Positions 12,321 through 27,369 of a stretch of 64,000 nt of DNA are shown here, piece by piece; the stretch's first letter is position 1; the number at the start of each line of letters is the position of its first letter. The stretch spans positions 63,411,355-63,475,354 of the forward strand of contig NC_016131.3 in assembly GCF_000005505.3 (NCBI RefSeq). The letters are read 5' to 3'. The notes under the pieces are model-generated. The model saw only the letters and a program-made list of their open reading frames with translations, did no database searches and was not told the DNA's origin. A program made the position numbers and the translations under genes. This DNA comes from Brachypodium distachyon. Its lineage: Eukaryota; Streptophyta; Magnoliopsida; Poales; Poaceae.

Positions 12321-13903
12321 ACGATTGTTGAAATGGTGTCCACCATTTGTTCTGGAGCAAGAACTTCAGTCCCCGTTATTATGTATCATTTTCCACAAAT
12401 GTTCATTTGTTAGCTTGTGGAAGCCTCCTTAATGTGCATTTCTTACATCTGGCTTGGCCTAAACTGTGCCGAAGCTTGTACATAATTGTTCCGGCCAGAT
12501 GCTGTTAACTGTAGGGAGGAGATGATACAGCCCAAGTGCAGTTGAAATGTAAGTTATTACTGCACAAAAACTCTGTTGAAACCATCATCCGTCTCAAGCT
12601 GACAATTGACATTTTCTGATCCTGCAATATTTATCAATATGGCGCTCAAGTCTCATTCTCCATGGGGAGACTGGAATGCCATTGTAATCTACTCCGTAGT
12701 TTTTTCGAAAACCAATTAACTCCACCATATGGCTTGTCACGTGCCCCTTATGCGGGCCATGCTGTGGAGTTAATTTGAGTTGTGAACGTCCACACAAATA
12801 ACACAGTTTTCAGTACTACTAAATCTGGGACATGTAATATGGGTCGGAGGGAGTAGTACATTTGGTATAGCTAATAGTACCAGCTACAATTCAAATTTGT
12901 ATTGGATTTGGTTATCGCAGAAACTGCTACTTATCTTCAAATCAAACTGGTGGAATCCAAGCTTAGAAAATCTGGTGGGCGCGGTCCTGATGTTGACAAA
13001 CAACCATCACGTGACTTCCGTATTGTCCATGACGTTGAGCCCTGCTATCAGATATAACTAAACCTGAAAATCAGTCTGACTACTTCCTCTTCTTCTTTTG
13101 CAGGCTAGTAATAGTCAGAGGTGATGAAACATGTTGCATGTCCCCTTCCGAGTGATGATATCCGTCCGGATAAATGTTTATCCAAAAAAATTTAGATGAA
13201 GAAGGACCTCCTCCCCAGCTCCATTTTATTGACAATGAAACATATCCCCACAGAGTAATATTAATCCAATTCTGGAAGAATATTTTTCTTTTCATGCTTT
13301 ATCTCTTCTGCTAAAGAAAAATCAGACGGTACTGCTCCACCAGTCATCTTCTTTAGATCTGTACCAATCAGATGTGTATTTGTGCAATGGGAATCCTAAC
13401 GAACGAACGTCAGTTCCTTCGCCTGATCCGGTTCTGATATGCGCACTTGCTCTCCGCTGATGAAACCCCTGTGCTGATGCATGCATACGCTGCCTGTATG
13501 TAAGTGTGAGTGGAGGATGGACGTTCAAAGGGCGCAACGGGCCCGCTCATGTGGTCCAGGTCCATGTGATATGTCTGCACTCTGCAGGACATGTGGCCCC
13601 TGAAATGCGTTTCACGTCCTTCTCATGCCACGAGTCATGTTAGCTCTTTGTTTTCTTTCTGAGACAAAAGTGTTCATTCTTTTCTGGTGTGAGATTACCA
13701 TCAAGCGAATAGGGTAATAAGACAAGCAATGCTGAATGTTCCAAGATAACACTTAGAAATAGGAAGATGGCCCGATTCGGTATGATCCTGACACGACCTT
13801 TATCTTGCACCTACATCTACTATCGTATCCATATTCTCTGCTTTATCGGCAGTATTACATGCTACGGATCATTCTTCAGATTGTAGACCTTTGTATTATA
13901 GTA
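12321..13903. other. SIP2 3' flank and intergenic sequence
   Basis: No gene is recognised. 12321 to about 12560 is probably the SIP2 3' UTR. A fragment of a Stowaway end (GGGTCGGAGGGAG then TA) lies at about 12841-12855. The rest shows only short unsupported frames. Confidence 0.4.
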
Positions 13904-13984
13904 CTCCATCCCTTTCTAAATATTTGTCGTGGTTTTAGTACAAATTTGTACTAAAACCACGACAAGTAGTTAGGAACGAAGGAA
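13904..13984. mobile_element. Stowaway-like MITE, strongly palindromic
   Basis: A short perfect-centre hairpin: GTCGTGGTTTTAGTAC is followed by its exact complement GTACTAAAACCACGAC. The ends CTCCATCCCTTTCTAA and TTAGGAACGAAGGAA are imperfect inverted repeats, with TA on the left. Confidence 0.7.
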
Positions 13985-16279
13985 ATATGCCTTGGATGCA
14001 TAATCTTGCACCCAACAGCATTGCATATGTATCAATAAGAATGATGTTTATGTTGTGTTTTTTTTAAGCCCTGTTACACTCTTTCTTGTAGTGTAATGGT
14101 TCAAAACTGTGAAGCGGCGAGAGATTAAGTTAATATAACCACGAGTACGGCGGGGAGTTTTAGAATCTGAAGATATCTCTCTTTGACTCTGAGTCACCGA
14201 GGAAGCAATTCCATGCGCTCGATCCCGTGTGCTTTGACCAATTTCATTTCGTTTTCCTGTGAAAAAACCCTGGAATATTCAAGAAAAGAAGAGCAGAGTC
14301 TCGATCAACCGCCATGGAATTCTCGTACACATATGCAATTAATTGAAGCAGCTGCCAGAATTCTGAAGCAGAGTACGTACGTCACGTCGCCTCAAATCGA
14401 CGGCTGGAATATTATGGTCCTGAAACGAATTAAAGCCGCAGTACGGTTGTGAAGAAACGAAGGCTGCGCGGCCCGCTGGTGCACGTGAGTTGTCAGGGAT
14501 GGCCCCGCTGGTGCCACACTGTACCTCCTCTGTGATAATCTATTTTGAGAGATAATCGATTCTGGTGAGCGGGAAATTTGCCCCCATGTTCTGGCGGCTG
14601 CATGTGCTTGTGGAGAACAGTGGGCGCAGCAACCGCACAGTAGAATGTACTACTGTGCGGTGTCCGTCGCCAGCTACTCCAGCAAAGCAATGCCTCCGTT
14701 TCGCTCGTACAGTGTTACAAAATCATTACTGTCTCAAAAGGGTACGATCCAAAGCTTAAAACGGTGCGGCGGGCGCGCAGGCATTCGCAAGTCGGGACGT
14801 GTACGGACGGGATCGGATTGGATAACCAGCCGCGGGTGCCACACAGCCACAGGCCACAGCTGCCATGCGAGGTTTTGGATTATGACAGGCGGGCTAGCTG
14901 GGCCAAGACAAGAACAGATCCATGGGCGCGCGCGTGGGCCACGACGACGTCCTTTTTTCCCTGTGTGCGACTGCGACCCGTTTGTTTTGTCCGCTTTCGC
15001 GCAGCTGCTACGAAGCTTCCTCCTCCCCTCGCCGCGGCCCCCGCGACGTTGGAACGGTTGGTGGGTTGGTGTCGACCGGGGATAAATCTGCGTCGTTCCG
15101 TTGCGTCGCGTGGCAGCCCGGCCAGCTAGACTAAATAAAAGTGCGGTGCACCGCGAAAACGAAAGCAACCGACCCCAGGTGGGGGCTGCTGTCTGCGCTG
15201 CGTACGTGCGTGGCTCAGGGTGGCTGCGGTACGTACGGCTGATGATTGATGGATGGATCGATGAGACGCTGATCTTTGCGTGCCGGATCCGGCGTCCACG
15301 GACGGCCGTGTTCTGGTTGCTGGTCTGCGCTGCGTTTGGCAATGCTGATCGGTTCTTGTGACAACGGCGCGTGTGGGATCCGCGAGTTAAGATGGACGGC
15401 CAGTTCATTCCAATTTTGTGTGAAGCTTCAAGGGTCTCACGTACAGATGAATTCATGCTACGGCATTCGACCACTCTCCAAACCGATCAGACAAGGATTT
15501 GGGGGATTAAATGACCAAATTAAGAGAAACCTACACCGTGCATTTGCACGTATTATGTACGTACGGTCATGTTTTTTTTTTTTGCCCAAACCGAATATGG
15601 GTCGACCTTTATGTGCACGTACGCACATTCGTCCGTTAATGCATGCAGCTGCCAGGAAGCTTCCTCCCCAGCTAGCTGATGCACGCACCACACGTACGTG
15701 CCTGCGGACGAGGCGCGAGAAAGTGACGTACGTTTGGGTGAATCATGCACGCAGCCTCTCTCTGTATATAGTTCAAATTCAAACCATTCCTGTCAGCACA
15801 TTCAATATACATGCATTCATGGCTGCCTGCGGCTGGGATGCAAACTTACATCATGTGTGCAGTTCGAATTGAACTTGCCAACTTGGTCGGACAAGCTAGC
15901 CAGCTAGCTAGCAGACATGGCGATCGAGGTGACACGGAAGAGCAGCTAGATCAAGAAAACCATCTTCGGCTCCTTCTCCTTAGTCCTTACATCGAATCAT
16001 CGATCAATACAGCTCAAAAAAGCTTATACGCGCATGCACGTATATACGGAATCTTTGCTTGTTGTCTCGAGCCCACGGAGGGAGGAATGGTCGGTCTCGA
16101 TTGGCATGCCTGACCTGGCCAGAGTCGAGAAAATGGAATAAAAAGGCACACGACATAGCTTGATCGGTCCAACCAACGAGATCGTTAGCTTTTGCCCGTG
16201 CGACATAACGACCGGAAGAAGGGTGTTAGGCGCCGATCGAATGAAATACAGCTGTGGACCCAGCACCTGATCTAAGCTA
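13985..16279. other. gene-free intergenic region
   Basis: About 2.3 kb with no recognised gene. It is moderately GC-rich and full of GTAC, CGTACG and TGCATG palindromes, typical of grass intergenic or upstream DNA. The longest minus-strand frame (14734-15474, 246 codons) has no recognisable domain and an arginine-rich, low-information composition, so I regard it as chance. Confidence 0.5.
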
Positions 16280-16394
16280 CTGCTTCCTTGTTTCATAATT
16301 GTTGTCTCAAATTTACTCAAAAATGGATTTATCTATTCCTAAAAAATGTCTACATACATGTAATATTTCAACAAGAATTATGAAACTGAGAGAG
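16280..16394. mobile_element. Stowaway-like MITE
   Basis: 115 bases flanked by TA. The ends CTGCTTCCTTGTTTCATAAT and ATTATGAAACTGAGAGAG are inverted repeats. The interior carries the family signature CTACATACATGTAATATTTC. Confidence 0.7.
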
Positions 16395-16809
16395 TAGCAT
16401 GTGCGCGTGCACGAACCAACACACAGATTTTATCAACTGCATCCGACGCGGTTGTGTGAGTATAATTTTCTCTTCTTCGCCTCAATTATACAGTATAATT
16501 TTGGATTGAAGTTTTGCGGTTTCAATGTTAGCAATGGCTTGTTTGCTGATACACCACCACGTAGGAAAAAAAACTGAACCGGAGAAATAATTCCAGTTTT
16601 GCTATGTTTAGATCGTGATTTTTTAGTTAAGGATCAGTCGATTGCCCGGCTGCCGGATCTAGTTTGTGCTTTAAGATTCGGAACAAACGATGGGACGAAG
16701 AAGTGGGGATGGTATCCAGTGATTAAATCGACGGCTCTGCTGTGTTGACTGAGATTTAAACCTTTTGCTTAAAAATTAGGCGTCTCAAGCATAGCCATTA
16801 GCAAAGAGA

Positions 16810-17240
16810 TGTTTTTTTAGGCAATCAAGGGGTGGTGGGGATTCCCCACCTAAATATATTACTTCAAAGAGTCAGAGTATTACAATATGGGGGAAAGATA
16901 GACGCGTCACAAGCCGACGGCTACCTTTTAAAAAAAATTGCATTTCAATCTAAAAGTCCATACATGGTCGAAATGATCTCAAAAGAAGAGATCAACCATT
17001 GCAAACAGTGAAACCTCAAGCTATGAGAACCGCAAACTATCACCAAACATGGAGTCACACCATCATCAATCCCGAGCCCTGAAGAACTTGCCATCGGAAG
17101 GACGATAGAATCCCAGAGATATTGGAGAGATAACACAAGGACAAGAGAAGACTCCGGCTCATCAATCACGCACCGTAGGAGTTCATAAATTCTCCTCTAG
17201 AAGGGAGGAAGAACCCCGATGGAATGAAAAGAGATTGTTT
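16810..17240 (-). mobile_element. probable LINE 3' end fragment
   Basis: On the minus strand the sequence ends with TTTAGGTGGGGAATCCCCAC, CCCTTGATTGCC and a run of A's, which resembles the 3' tail of Triticeae non-LTR elements. No reverse-transcriptase motif is present, so this would be a 5'-truncated copy. Confidence 0.4.
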
Positions 17241-17380
17241 TTTTTTATCATGCAAGATACACTTTTGGCATGGACTGCATTAAAACTATGTTTTCTCCCT
17301 CACACCTAGATACGGTAAAAATATATTTTAAATATAACAATAAGACACAGGCTCTTGTAACAGTCGTATCTGAACAAGTA

Positions 17381-17493
17381 CTCCCTCTGATCCTAAATTC
17401 TTGACTCAAATTTGACAAAATATGAATGTATATATCCTTAAAACGCGTCTAGATACATGTAATATTTCGACAACAATTTAGGATCGGAGAGAA
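17381..17493. mobile_element. Stowaway-like MITE
   Basis: 113 bases between TA dinucleotides. It starts CTCCCTCTGATCCTAAATTC and ends TTTAGGATCGGAGAGA. The interior GTCTAGATACATGTAATATT is shared with the MITE at 61230-61340. The next element begins one base beyond its TA. Confidence 0.8.
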
Positions 17494-17496
17494 TAA

Positions 17497-17840
17497 GAGC
17501 ATCTCCACTCGTTCCCCCTATATTTCATCCGGCATATGGCCATATGAAGAGGCGTTGGCGCAACAATTCGTTTGGGGTGGAACCGGCACCCAGCCGCATC
17601 CCCAAACATCTCTCCCCCAAATTTGGTTTGTCTCACTGATAGTGGTGACCCGCGCTGCTTTTCATCTTCACCCGACGCCCCCGCTAGCCCCCCTGTGCGT
17701 AGGGAGTGGATTGGGGGCGCCATTGTTGGGCCACGCCGGCTACGTTTTGGATTTAGCGGAGTGGATTGGGTGGGTTTTTCAGCGCCAACGCGCCCATTTA
17801 ACGTTTGGGGGGCCTTTAGGGGGGCCGGCTGGAGATGCTC
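17497..17840. mobile_element. Harbinger-like element with GAGCATCTCCA ends
   Basis: The ends GAGCATCTCCA and TGGAGATGCTC are perfect 11-base inverted repeats flanked by TAA on both sides (17494-17496 and 17841-17843), consistent with PIF/Harbinger target duplication. The 344-base GC-rich interior has C-runs near the left end and G-runs near the right. No transposase is present. Confidence 0.6.
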
Positions 17841-18102
17841 TAAGAGCAACTCCAGCTATCCCCCCCATATGGCGTCCGGCCTGCCACATTTTTCGGCCAG
17901 ATGGGGTGGCGCCAGCGCAAATAATAATTTGGGGGCCGGCCGTGTCCCAGCCGGGCCCCCGATAGTAAATTGGGGCACCTTTTAAAATTCATCAAAATTT
18001 ATTCAAATTGGCGACATTTCATAAAGTCCGGCAACAATTCATTGAAATTTGCGATACTTTACAAAATTTTAAAAAAGACGAAATCAAACCCTAGCCCTAG
18101 CC

Positions 18103-18981
18103 TAGTCGTCCAGCCAGGAGGCGCCGCTGCCCCAGCTGCTGTTGGAGTCGAAGTCGAAGCCATTGTCGTCGTCGTCGAGGACGATGACGTCCGGCTCCTG
18201 CTTCACAAGCGTCACCTTCTTCGCTACCTCCTGCGCCACCTTGTTGTCCAGCCACACCTGGACTTCGGCGTCGGAGGCTGTGGAGCCGAGGAGGCGGTGC
18301 CGCTCCGCCTCCTCCTCGCTGGCGCGCTCGGCGGCGCACTGACCCGGAAATTCTTCCGGGTCGTTGTCGGCGGCGTAAGGGACGACGGCCTGCTCGTAGT
18401 CCGGCGCCAGCGTCCATTCCGGCTACGGCTTTGGCCGGACGAGGCGGAGGCAACGCGGACCGCTGCGCTAGGGAGGAGGAGGACCGCGCCAAAGCGACGG
18501 CACGCACGCCGCTGAGGAGCCGGCGCCACCGCCTAGGTAGCGGTGTCGTCCGGCCGGCGCCGGAGGAGGAGGAGTCGCCCCGGCGTCGAGCCGGGGCTCG
18601 TTGCCGGCGGCGAAGGGGGCGAGGACAGCGTTGAGGGACCGCCTCGGCTGCTACCAGCAGGCGCGTCGGCCTGCGATGTCGTTCCGTACCGTCGGGTGCG
18701 GAAGGTCGTCGACGTGCCGGTCGCGCTCCTCCTCGAAGAAGGGCGTCCAGGCGCTGCCAGTGTGACGGTCCCACTCCAGCAGCGCCTGTTCCTCCGGCAT
18801 GAGGTTGCGGAAGAAGTGCTCCGCAATCCTCTCGCGCCGGCGCGCTCCCATCGGCGGTGGTGGCATGGGTCTGCCGTCAAGGCTGAGCACCAGCCGTAGG
18901 GAAGGCGGCAGTCCGCCGGCCCGCGCCAATGCCTCGGCCTCATCGAGGCGGAGCCAATGGCGATCTTGCTAGTTGCCGCCC
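18103..18981 (-). pseudogene. decayed reading frame of unknown function inside a transposon-like block
   Basis: On the minus strand an ATG at 18981 starts MGGN, then an in-frame TAG, then QDRHWLRLDEAEALARAGG followed by LPPSLRLVLSLDGRPMPPPP and RIAEHFFRNLMPEEQALLEW. After at least one frameshift a second good segment begins near 18410, with PDYEQAVVPYAADNDPEEF, then EVQVWLDNKVAQEVAKKVTL and an acidic end VIVLDDDDNGFDFDSN; it stops at 18103. I do not recognise the family. The mix of charged, ordered segments interrupted by stops and shifts indicates a once-coding sequence. Similar frames occur, as far as I recall, in repeated wheat DNA, so a TE origin is likely. Confidence 0.5.
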
Positions 18982-19321
18982 ATGGCAAGGTGGCGAGGAG
19001 GAGATGGGGTAGAGAGGAGGATGGCGAGGGAGGAGAAGGGCGAATGTGGCGAGCTTCTGGGGTGGCGCTGCCTTTTATGGGCGCCGAAGTTAACCCGTCG
19101 AGGGTATGAACACGGCGAGAAACGGGTGTTGGGAATGCGCAGCGATGCGCCACGTGGAAGCCGACGGGACTGGACGACAGTTTGACCCGGCGACCGCCAT
19201 TACTCGCCTGAGAAGCCGAGGCGAAGCCGGTGGACGATTAATGCTGAAACCGGTGAGGGCGATAAATGGCGCTGACAAAGCGGGCCCGCAGCAATAAAAC
19301 ACTTCGCAGGCGCCTCCGTTT

Positions 19322-19355
19322 GCCCCCCCTCCCCCCCCCCCCCCCCCCGCCCCCG
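19322..19355. repeat. poly-C tract
   Basis: Runs of C broken by single T and G bases, the longest about 17. Such tracts are prone to length errors in sequencing, so the exact count is unreliable. Confidence 0.8.
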
Positions 19356-19497
19356 GGTTTGGGTTCGGCCTGAGAGAGTCGGCTAACTTTTTAGGCCGCG
19401 CCGGCTAAAAAGAAAAATTAGGGAGGCCGACTGGGTCGAATTTTAGGCGGCGGCACACCCAAACCCGTTTAGGGGGCCTTTAGGGGGCCGGCGCTCC

Positions 19498-20234
19498 AGG
19501 GGATACAAAAAGTCTTCGTTGAAAGTGCCTAGGATACAATCTACCCTCTGAGCAATGGATGAGATCTTGATTCGTTTCAGTGTGCATTGATATCCACATC
19601 TCTCCCGGAGGTAAAAAAAACCGACATTCCACGTCAATATTATCAATGCACACGTCAGATGCCTTCTGTGGCATCTCGACATGTCACGCGTCAGCTGCTA
19701 AGATCACACACACTCCCATATTGAAGCAGGCAGGATGCTTGCTCCTCTCAACATCTCTTTGCTAAAAGTTGCAAAATTTCATTTGGTGGTCTGTGTGATC
19801 ACTGCTTTTTGCTACCTTCGTGTGGCCAGCAGAACCAAAAACAATGAGGTGGGGGGCCAGCATCCATATTTGAAGCTGATACTTGACTATATTTATCTAT
19901 ACTCGGCCGGTTCCGAAAGAAAATTCCCATGACGAACTCGTGGAATTTTTATCCATGCACGCAACGCACGCCTGGTGACCAGCCTGCAGAAAAACAGTGC
20001 AACTCATCAAAATACTGTTCGCACGCCGAACATGTGGATTTTGTTTTCTGAAACAAGTAGTCCAAACCGGCAGGGTGGTATTTAGATGGTTCACTTTATT
20101 TGGTCATAAGATTTGGACCCGAACGAGATTTCCGTGCCTTGAAGATCTATGTTGTGTGTTTCGCACTAATCATGTTTGTCCGTCCAGTTGACAAAAAGAG
20201 ATGCATAGGCGTATTTCTGTTTAAAATTAGGCAG
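19498..20234. other. intergenic sequence, no gene seen
   Basis: Mixed-composition sequence with only short unsupported frames. I see no recognisable repeat or gene. Confidence 0.4.
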
Positions 20235-20519
20235 CACTACTAGGGCTGCAAATTTTTGACCCTCAGGCTATCCTTTGACCCTCCTTACTTCAAACAAATG
20301 AACTAGTTTTTTAAAAAACCATTTGTTCGATCTCATTTGTTTGAACTAAGGAGAGTCAAAGGGCACTACTAGGGCTGCAAATTTTTGACCCTCAGGATAT
20401 CTTTTGACCCTCTTTATTTCAAACAAATGGTTTTTTAGAAAACTAGTTCATTTGTTTGAACCAAGGAGGTCAAACGGTGGGAGCCTCAACCGCCATAGGC
20501 GTATTTGCCAGCAGTAGTG
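20235..20519. repeat. duplicated hairpin unit with CACTAC / GTAGTG borders
   Basis: The string CACTACTAGGGCTGCAAATT opens two successive copies at 20235 and 20364, each followed by TTGACCCTCAGG and a hairpin built on CAAACAAATG. The hairpin core of the second copy is inverted relative to the first. The block ends in GTAGTG (20514-20519). A 13-base direct repeat CATAGGCGTATTT lies at 20204-20216 and 20494-20506. CACTA-like ends are suggestive, but no 3-bp duplication fits. Confidence 0.5.
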
Positions 20520-21167
20520 TTGACTGGTCGAAAGGATAGGGCGGGACCGTCAGCTGCACGCACAATCAGGAATTATTCCAATGATATACTCCACTGGAGT
20601 ACATGGTAAAAGGATATGTTTTCGGTGATTCCGTTCGGCTGGCCATGATAAGAGCACGTACCTATCCACACACCCTGGTCTGTCATTCACGTCTGCCTGG
20701 CTGGCTAGTCGCAGGAAATTCTATTACTCCAGAAAAAACAAACTATTCACTCCAGTAGAATGAATGAAGGGACGAAAAGGAAGACCCAGCCCTTCGGAGC
20801 CGAAAGGGTTGGACTCGAGGCGTGTGTAATAACGTGGTGTAGTGTAGGCAGGCACGGCAGTTTAGCGTCGGCAAGCAGATGTAAACTTCCGTACGCTGCT
20901 GCTCGCCCGCCTCCATGCTTGATGTCCTTTTCTCGTGGGGGTTGGCTGCCTGCGGCTGCGCGCGACACCACCAGGCCACCACCCCCATCCTCCTCCTTAT
21001 TACCACCACAACTCCCTCTTCCCTCCTCTGCATCCACAGACCACAGCATCCTCCTCCACCTCTCCTTGGTTGAATTCCTCGAATATTTCCGAGAGAGACC
21101 CGGCCTCGCTGCATACCTGCCGTTGCTGGTTCATTTAGCTCCAGCTAGCTGCTTCGTCGAATTGAAG
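20520..21167 (+). promoter_or_regulatory. upstream region and 5' leader exon of the CIPK gene
   Basis: The segment ends at a strong splice donor (GAAG|GTAAGG at 21167/21168) joining the coding exon at 22029 through the acceptor at 21977. The CT-rich stretch about 20980-21070 (CCTCCTCCACCTCTCC-like) looks like a cereal 5' leader. No unambiguous TATA box could be chosen, so the transcription start is not placed. Confidence 0.45.
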
Positions 21168-21977
21168 GTAAGGCTCGGCCCCTCTGGCTGAATTTGCGCC
21201 CCTTGTAGCTCTGTCCGTGGTGTTCGGATTTCCGTTTCTTTTGGTACGGTTCTGATCTGAAAGTGTGGATTTGGGGGGAAAGAGTTTAAAGCCGCGCTGT
21301 GTCTTGTGTGCATTGCTAGCTAGCTCAGGATGTGATTTCTTTTTCTTCCTTTTTTGAGAAAACACAGCACGCACACTCACCCTTATGAGCTCAGGATGTG
21401 ATAATTGGGCTGTGCTGTGAATGATTCAGTATTGTTCTTAGTATTTCCAGCTCATCGTTTGGCATTTTCTCGTTGCTCTCGGCAACACATATTATTGCTG
21501 CTCTGAAATGCAAAGCAGAAGATTCTCCATCATACATATCTGCACACTGTTTTTTGGAAAGGTTTTTGTCACTTTTTCGTTTCTGCTTTCTGGTAGCATC
21601 ATAGATTACCAACTGGCGATTGTTCCTATGCGGCCACCCTTTGTGTTCCTGCCACGTACTTCTGATGATTTATCTGCCTTTCTACCGCAGGCACATGTGT
21701 TTAATATGAGTATATGAAATGATGCGCATATGTCTGTCTTGGCCACCTTTTATATTAGTAAAGTCAAAGCGGGTTGAGTGTTTCGGAGTAGTCTGGTCGT
21801 TTTATATTTTGACCATCAGGTGTTTTTTAGTGTTCCTGAGATCTTTGCCTTGATCCTTTTGGAAGAGAAGATAAAGAATGTTTCATGATAGAATATGACA
21901 AAACAATACACTTCACGTCTTCGAATGGCTAAATGTCAGGTTAACTTTCAGAGCCTGATTCATTTCGCAATCTGCAG
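21168..21977 (+). other. 5'-leader intron of the CIPK gene
   Basis: An 810-base T-rich intron predicted between GAAG|GTAAGGCTCGG and TTTCGCAATCTGCAG|GTCG, leaving 51 leader bases before the ATG at 22029. Introns in the leader are common in plant CIPK genes. It is inferred from splice signals and composition, not from a transcript. Confidence 0.5.
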
Positions 21978-22028
21978 GTCGTTGAAGAACCATTTGAAGG
22001 TTCGTAGTAAACCTTCGGTTGTTGGAAG

Positions 22029-25534
<3,506 letters not shown>

Positions 25535-26562
25535 AAGCAGCTTGCAGACCCTCACCGGTTGTACATAATTCTTCCGTGGGTGGGATGGATGGTCGGTGTT
25601 GGCTGCTGAACAAAAACAAGTTCTTTCGTTCATTTGTTGGTGATGAATAGGCTCCTATGAGACAACGGGCACGAAGCCTGCTGTGGAAGGGCCTATTTGC
25701 TTCTTTAGTTTACTTATTATTCATCATGGTCCGTTGGTGGATTAAAATCGAGAGGCGAAAGGCCGTATTGTTGTAAGATTGTAGTATTGGTTAGAGTACA
25801 TCATCAAGGACTGCAATAGGATAGCACTACTTTATTTTGTTACTGGCTCAACTTAGTTTTGTACTAGTACTACTTGGTTAAAGCCTGGGAGATATTCTGA
25901 ATAAATTGCAGATTATACTGCTGATCGTTGTCGATGCTGCTGCTGCGTGTGCGAAGCTCGAATGGAGATGTTAACACTGAGTAGCGGAAATGAAATGTTT
26001 GTTGTGATTGTACTTGGAAGTTGGAACTGATGGACGTTTGTTTTTAGCGTGAACTGATGGGACGTTTATTATGCTGAAAACTGCGAACGAAAAAGAAATC
26101 TAAGGGGTCAGGGACGATACCTCGTGAAGAGCCTTTGCCGGTGAAGACAGTACGTACGAGCGAGCGGATGCCGCCGGCCCGCCGCTCGCGCCGATCGGCA
26201 GGTCGTCTTTCCCACAGCCGCGGTGGCGCCATGTCCTCTCGATCCGGTTGCCGCACAGGCGCACAGTACACCGGGGGCTTGTTGGATCACACGACCTGCG
26301 AGCAACTCTCGTCTGGCGGGCTTAACTTTAGCGGATCCTACTTGGACCGTCCCAAGCCCCAGTGTCCCACTCGGAGTCCAGATCCAAACAGGTTAACGTC
26401 CATTGGGCCAGTTCTGATCCATGATTCATTCTTCGGTTTTTAAGAAGGCCTTCTCCGGTTCTCCGGTTTTGCACCGTCGCCGTCTGGATCCAAAAATTCC
26501 TGAAAGCTGTGTCTTCGTAACAGCCCACGATGACAACTGGCCGTTTCGTAAGGCAGCACACG
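25535..26562. other. CIPK 3' UTR and intergenic sequence
   Basis: 25535 to about 26030 is probably the CIPK 3' UTR and flank. The GC-richer stretch 26100-26450 has only short unsupported frames. Confidence 0.4.
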
Positions 26563-26666
26563 AGAGTAAATCACAGAAAACTACCATTAGTGGTTAGGAT
26601 TTCACGTAGTTACATGTATTAATATGAAACACTAACTACTAATACGGTGGTTTCCGTAATTTACTT
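26563..26666. mobile_element. palindromic MITE with AGAGTAAATCACAG ends
   Basis: Both halves of the roughly 104-base sequence are inverse copies: AGAGTAAATCACAGAAAACT on the left, GTGGTTTCCGTAATTTACTT on the right, with TAGTGGTTAG mirrored by CTAACTACTA. The ends match the terminal repeats of the 3.4-kb element at 36795-40157, so it looks like a miniature derivative of that family. Confidence 0.6.
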
Positions 26667-27369
26667 CACAAACAAATGTCCCTCGTTGAGGAGGAATTCG
26701 CTGAGGATGAGGCCTGGCAGGTGGTCAAAGCCCGGAGCCTGGAGGTCTCCGTCAACGTCTTCATGATGATGTCGGCACTCGGCACCAAGCTGTTGGGCTG
26801 TCTATAGCTTACTGAGGCCGAACTTCGGAGGTTTGTTTTTCGTTGTCCTCGTGCTGCGCTCTTCGCATATCGGACCACTACAGAGTGCAGAGTTCTTCGT
26901 ACCTAGAGGTTACATGGTGACCAACTTGGTTCAAAAACAAATGAACTAGTTTTTTAAAAGTTGTGTCATTTTAAAATTTTAATTGGCAAATTCTTCGGTA
27001 CCCAATACTCCGCCTGACTTCATCAGACTATTAGAGAAGGGTATTTCCGTCTTTCCACATTTTCACATTAGTAAAAAGTAAAAAATTCCTCCCTTCCCAT
27101 CTTCCCGATCCCTCTCCCTAATCACAGAGTGCCGTCGTCCTTCTTCCAGCCCGCGCCACCGTCATCCCTCTCTCCTCTCACAGAGCGCCGCTGCTCTGCT
27201 CCCTCCTCACAGCGCGCCGCCCTCCTCCCTTCTCACAGAGCGCCGCCGCCTTTCTCCCAGCCCGCACCGCCGTCCTCCCTCTCTCCAGTTGTCCGCGCGG
27301 CCATCGTCCTCCCAGCCTGCACCGGACCGAACTCTCCGGTCGCTCGGGTCCTCATCTCTGATCTGAATA

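Larger units (their letters stand above)
17844..19497. mobile_element. GC-rich transposon-like block carrying a decayed reading frame
   Basis: It starts GAGCAACTCCAGC, closely resembling the end of the preceding element, and fades out near GGGGGCCTTTAGGGGGCCGG at about 19470-19490, a string also found near the right end of the neighbour. The interior carries the acidic-tailed pseudogene at 18103-18981. A clean right terminal repeat is not visible, so the boundary is approximate. Confidence 0.45.

Noticed and set aside
14734..15474. 246-codon minus-strand open frame
   Set aside because: Arginine/serine-rich, no domain, GC-rich region with overlapping long frames on the other strand; no splice or promoter context.
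20235..20519. Autonomous CACTA transposon
   Set aside because: CACTAC and GTAGTG borders exist, but there is no 3-bp target duplication, no long terminal repeat agreement and no transposase.
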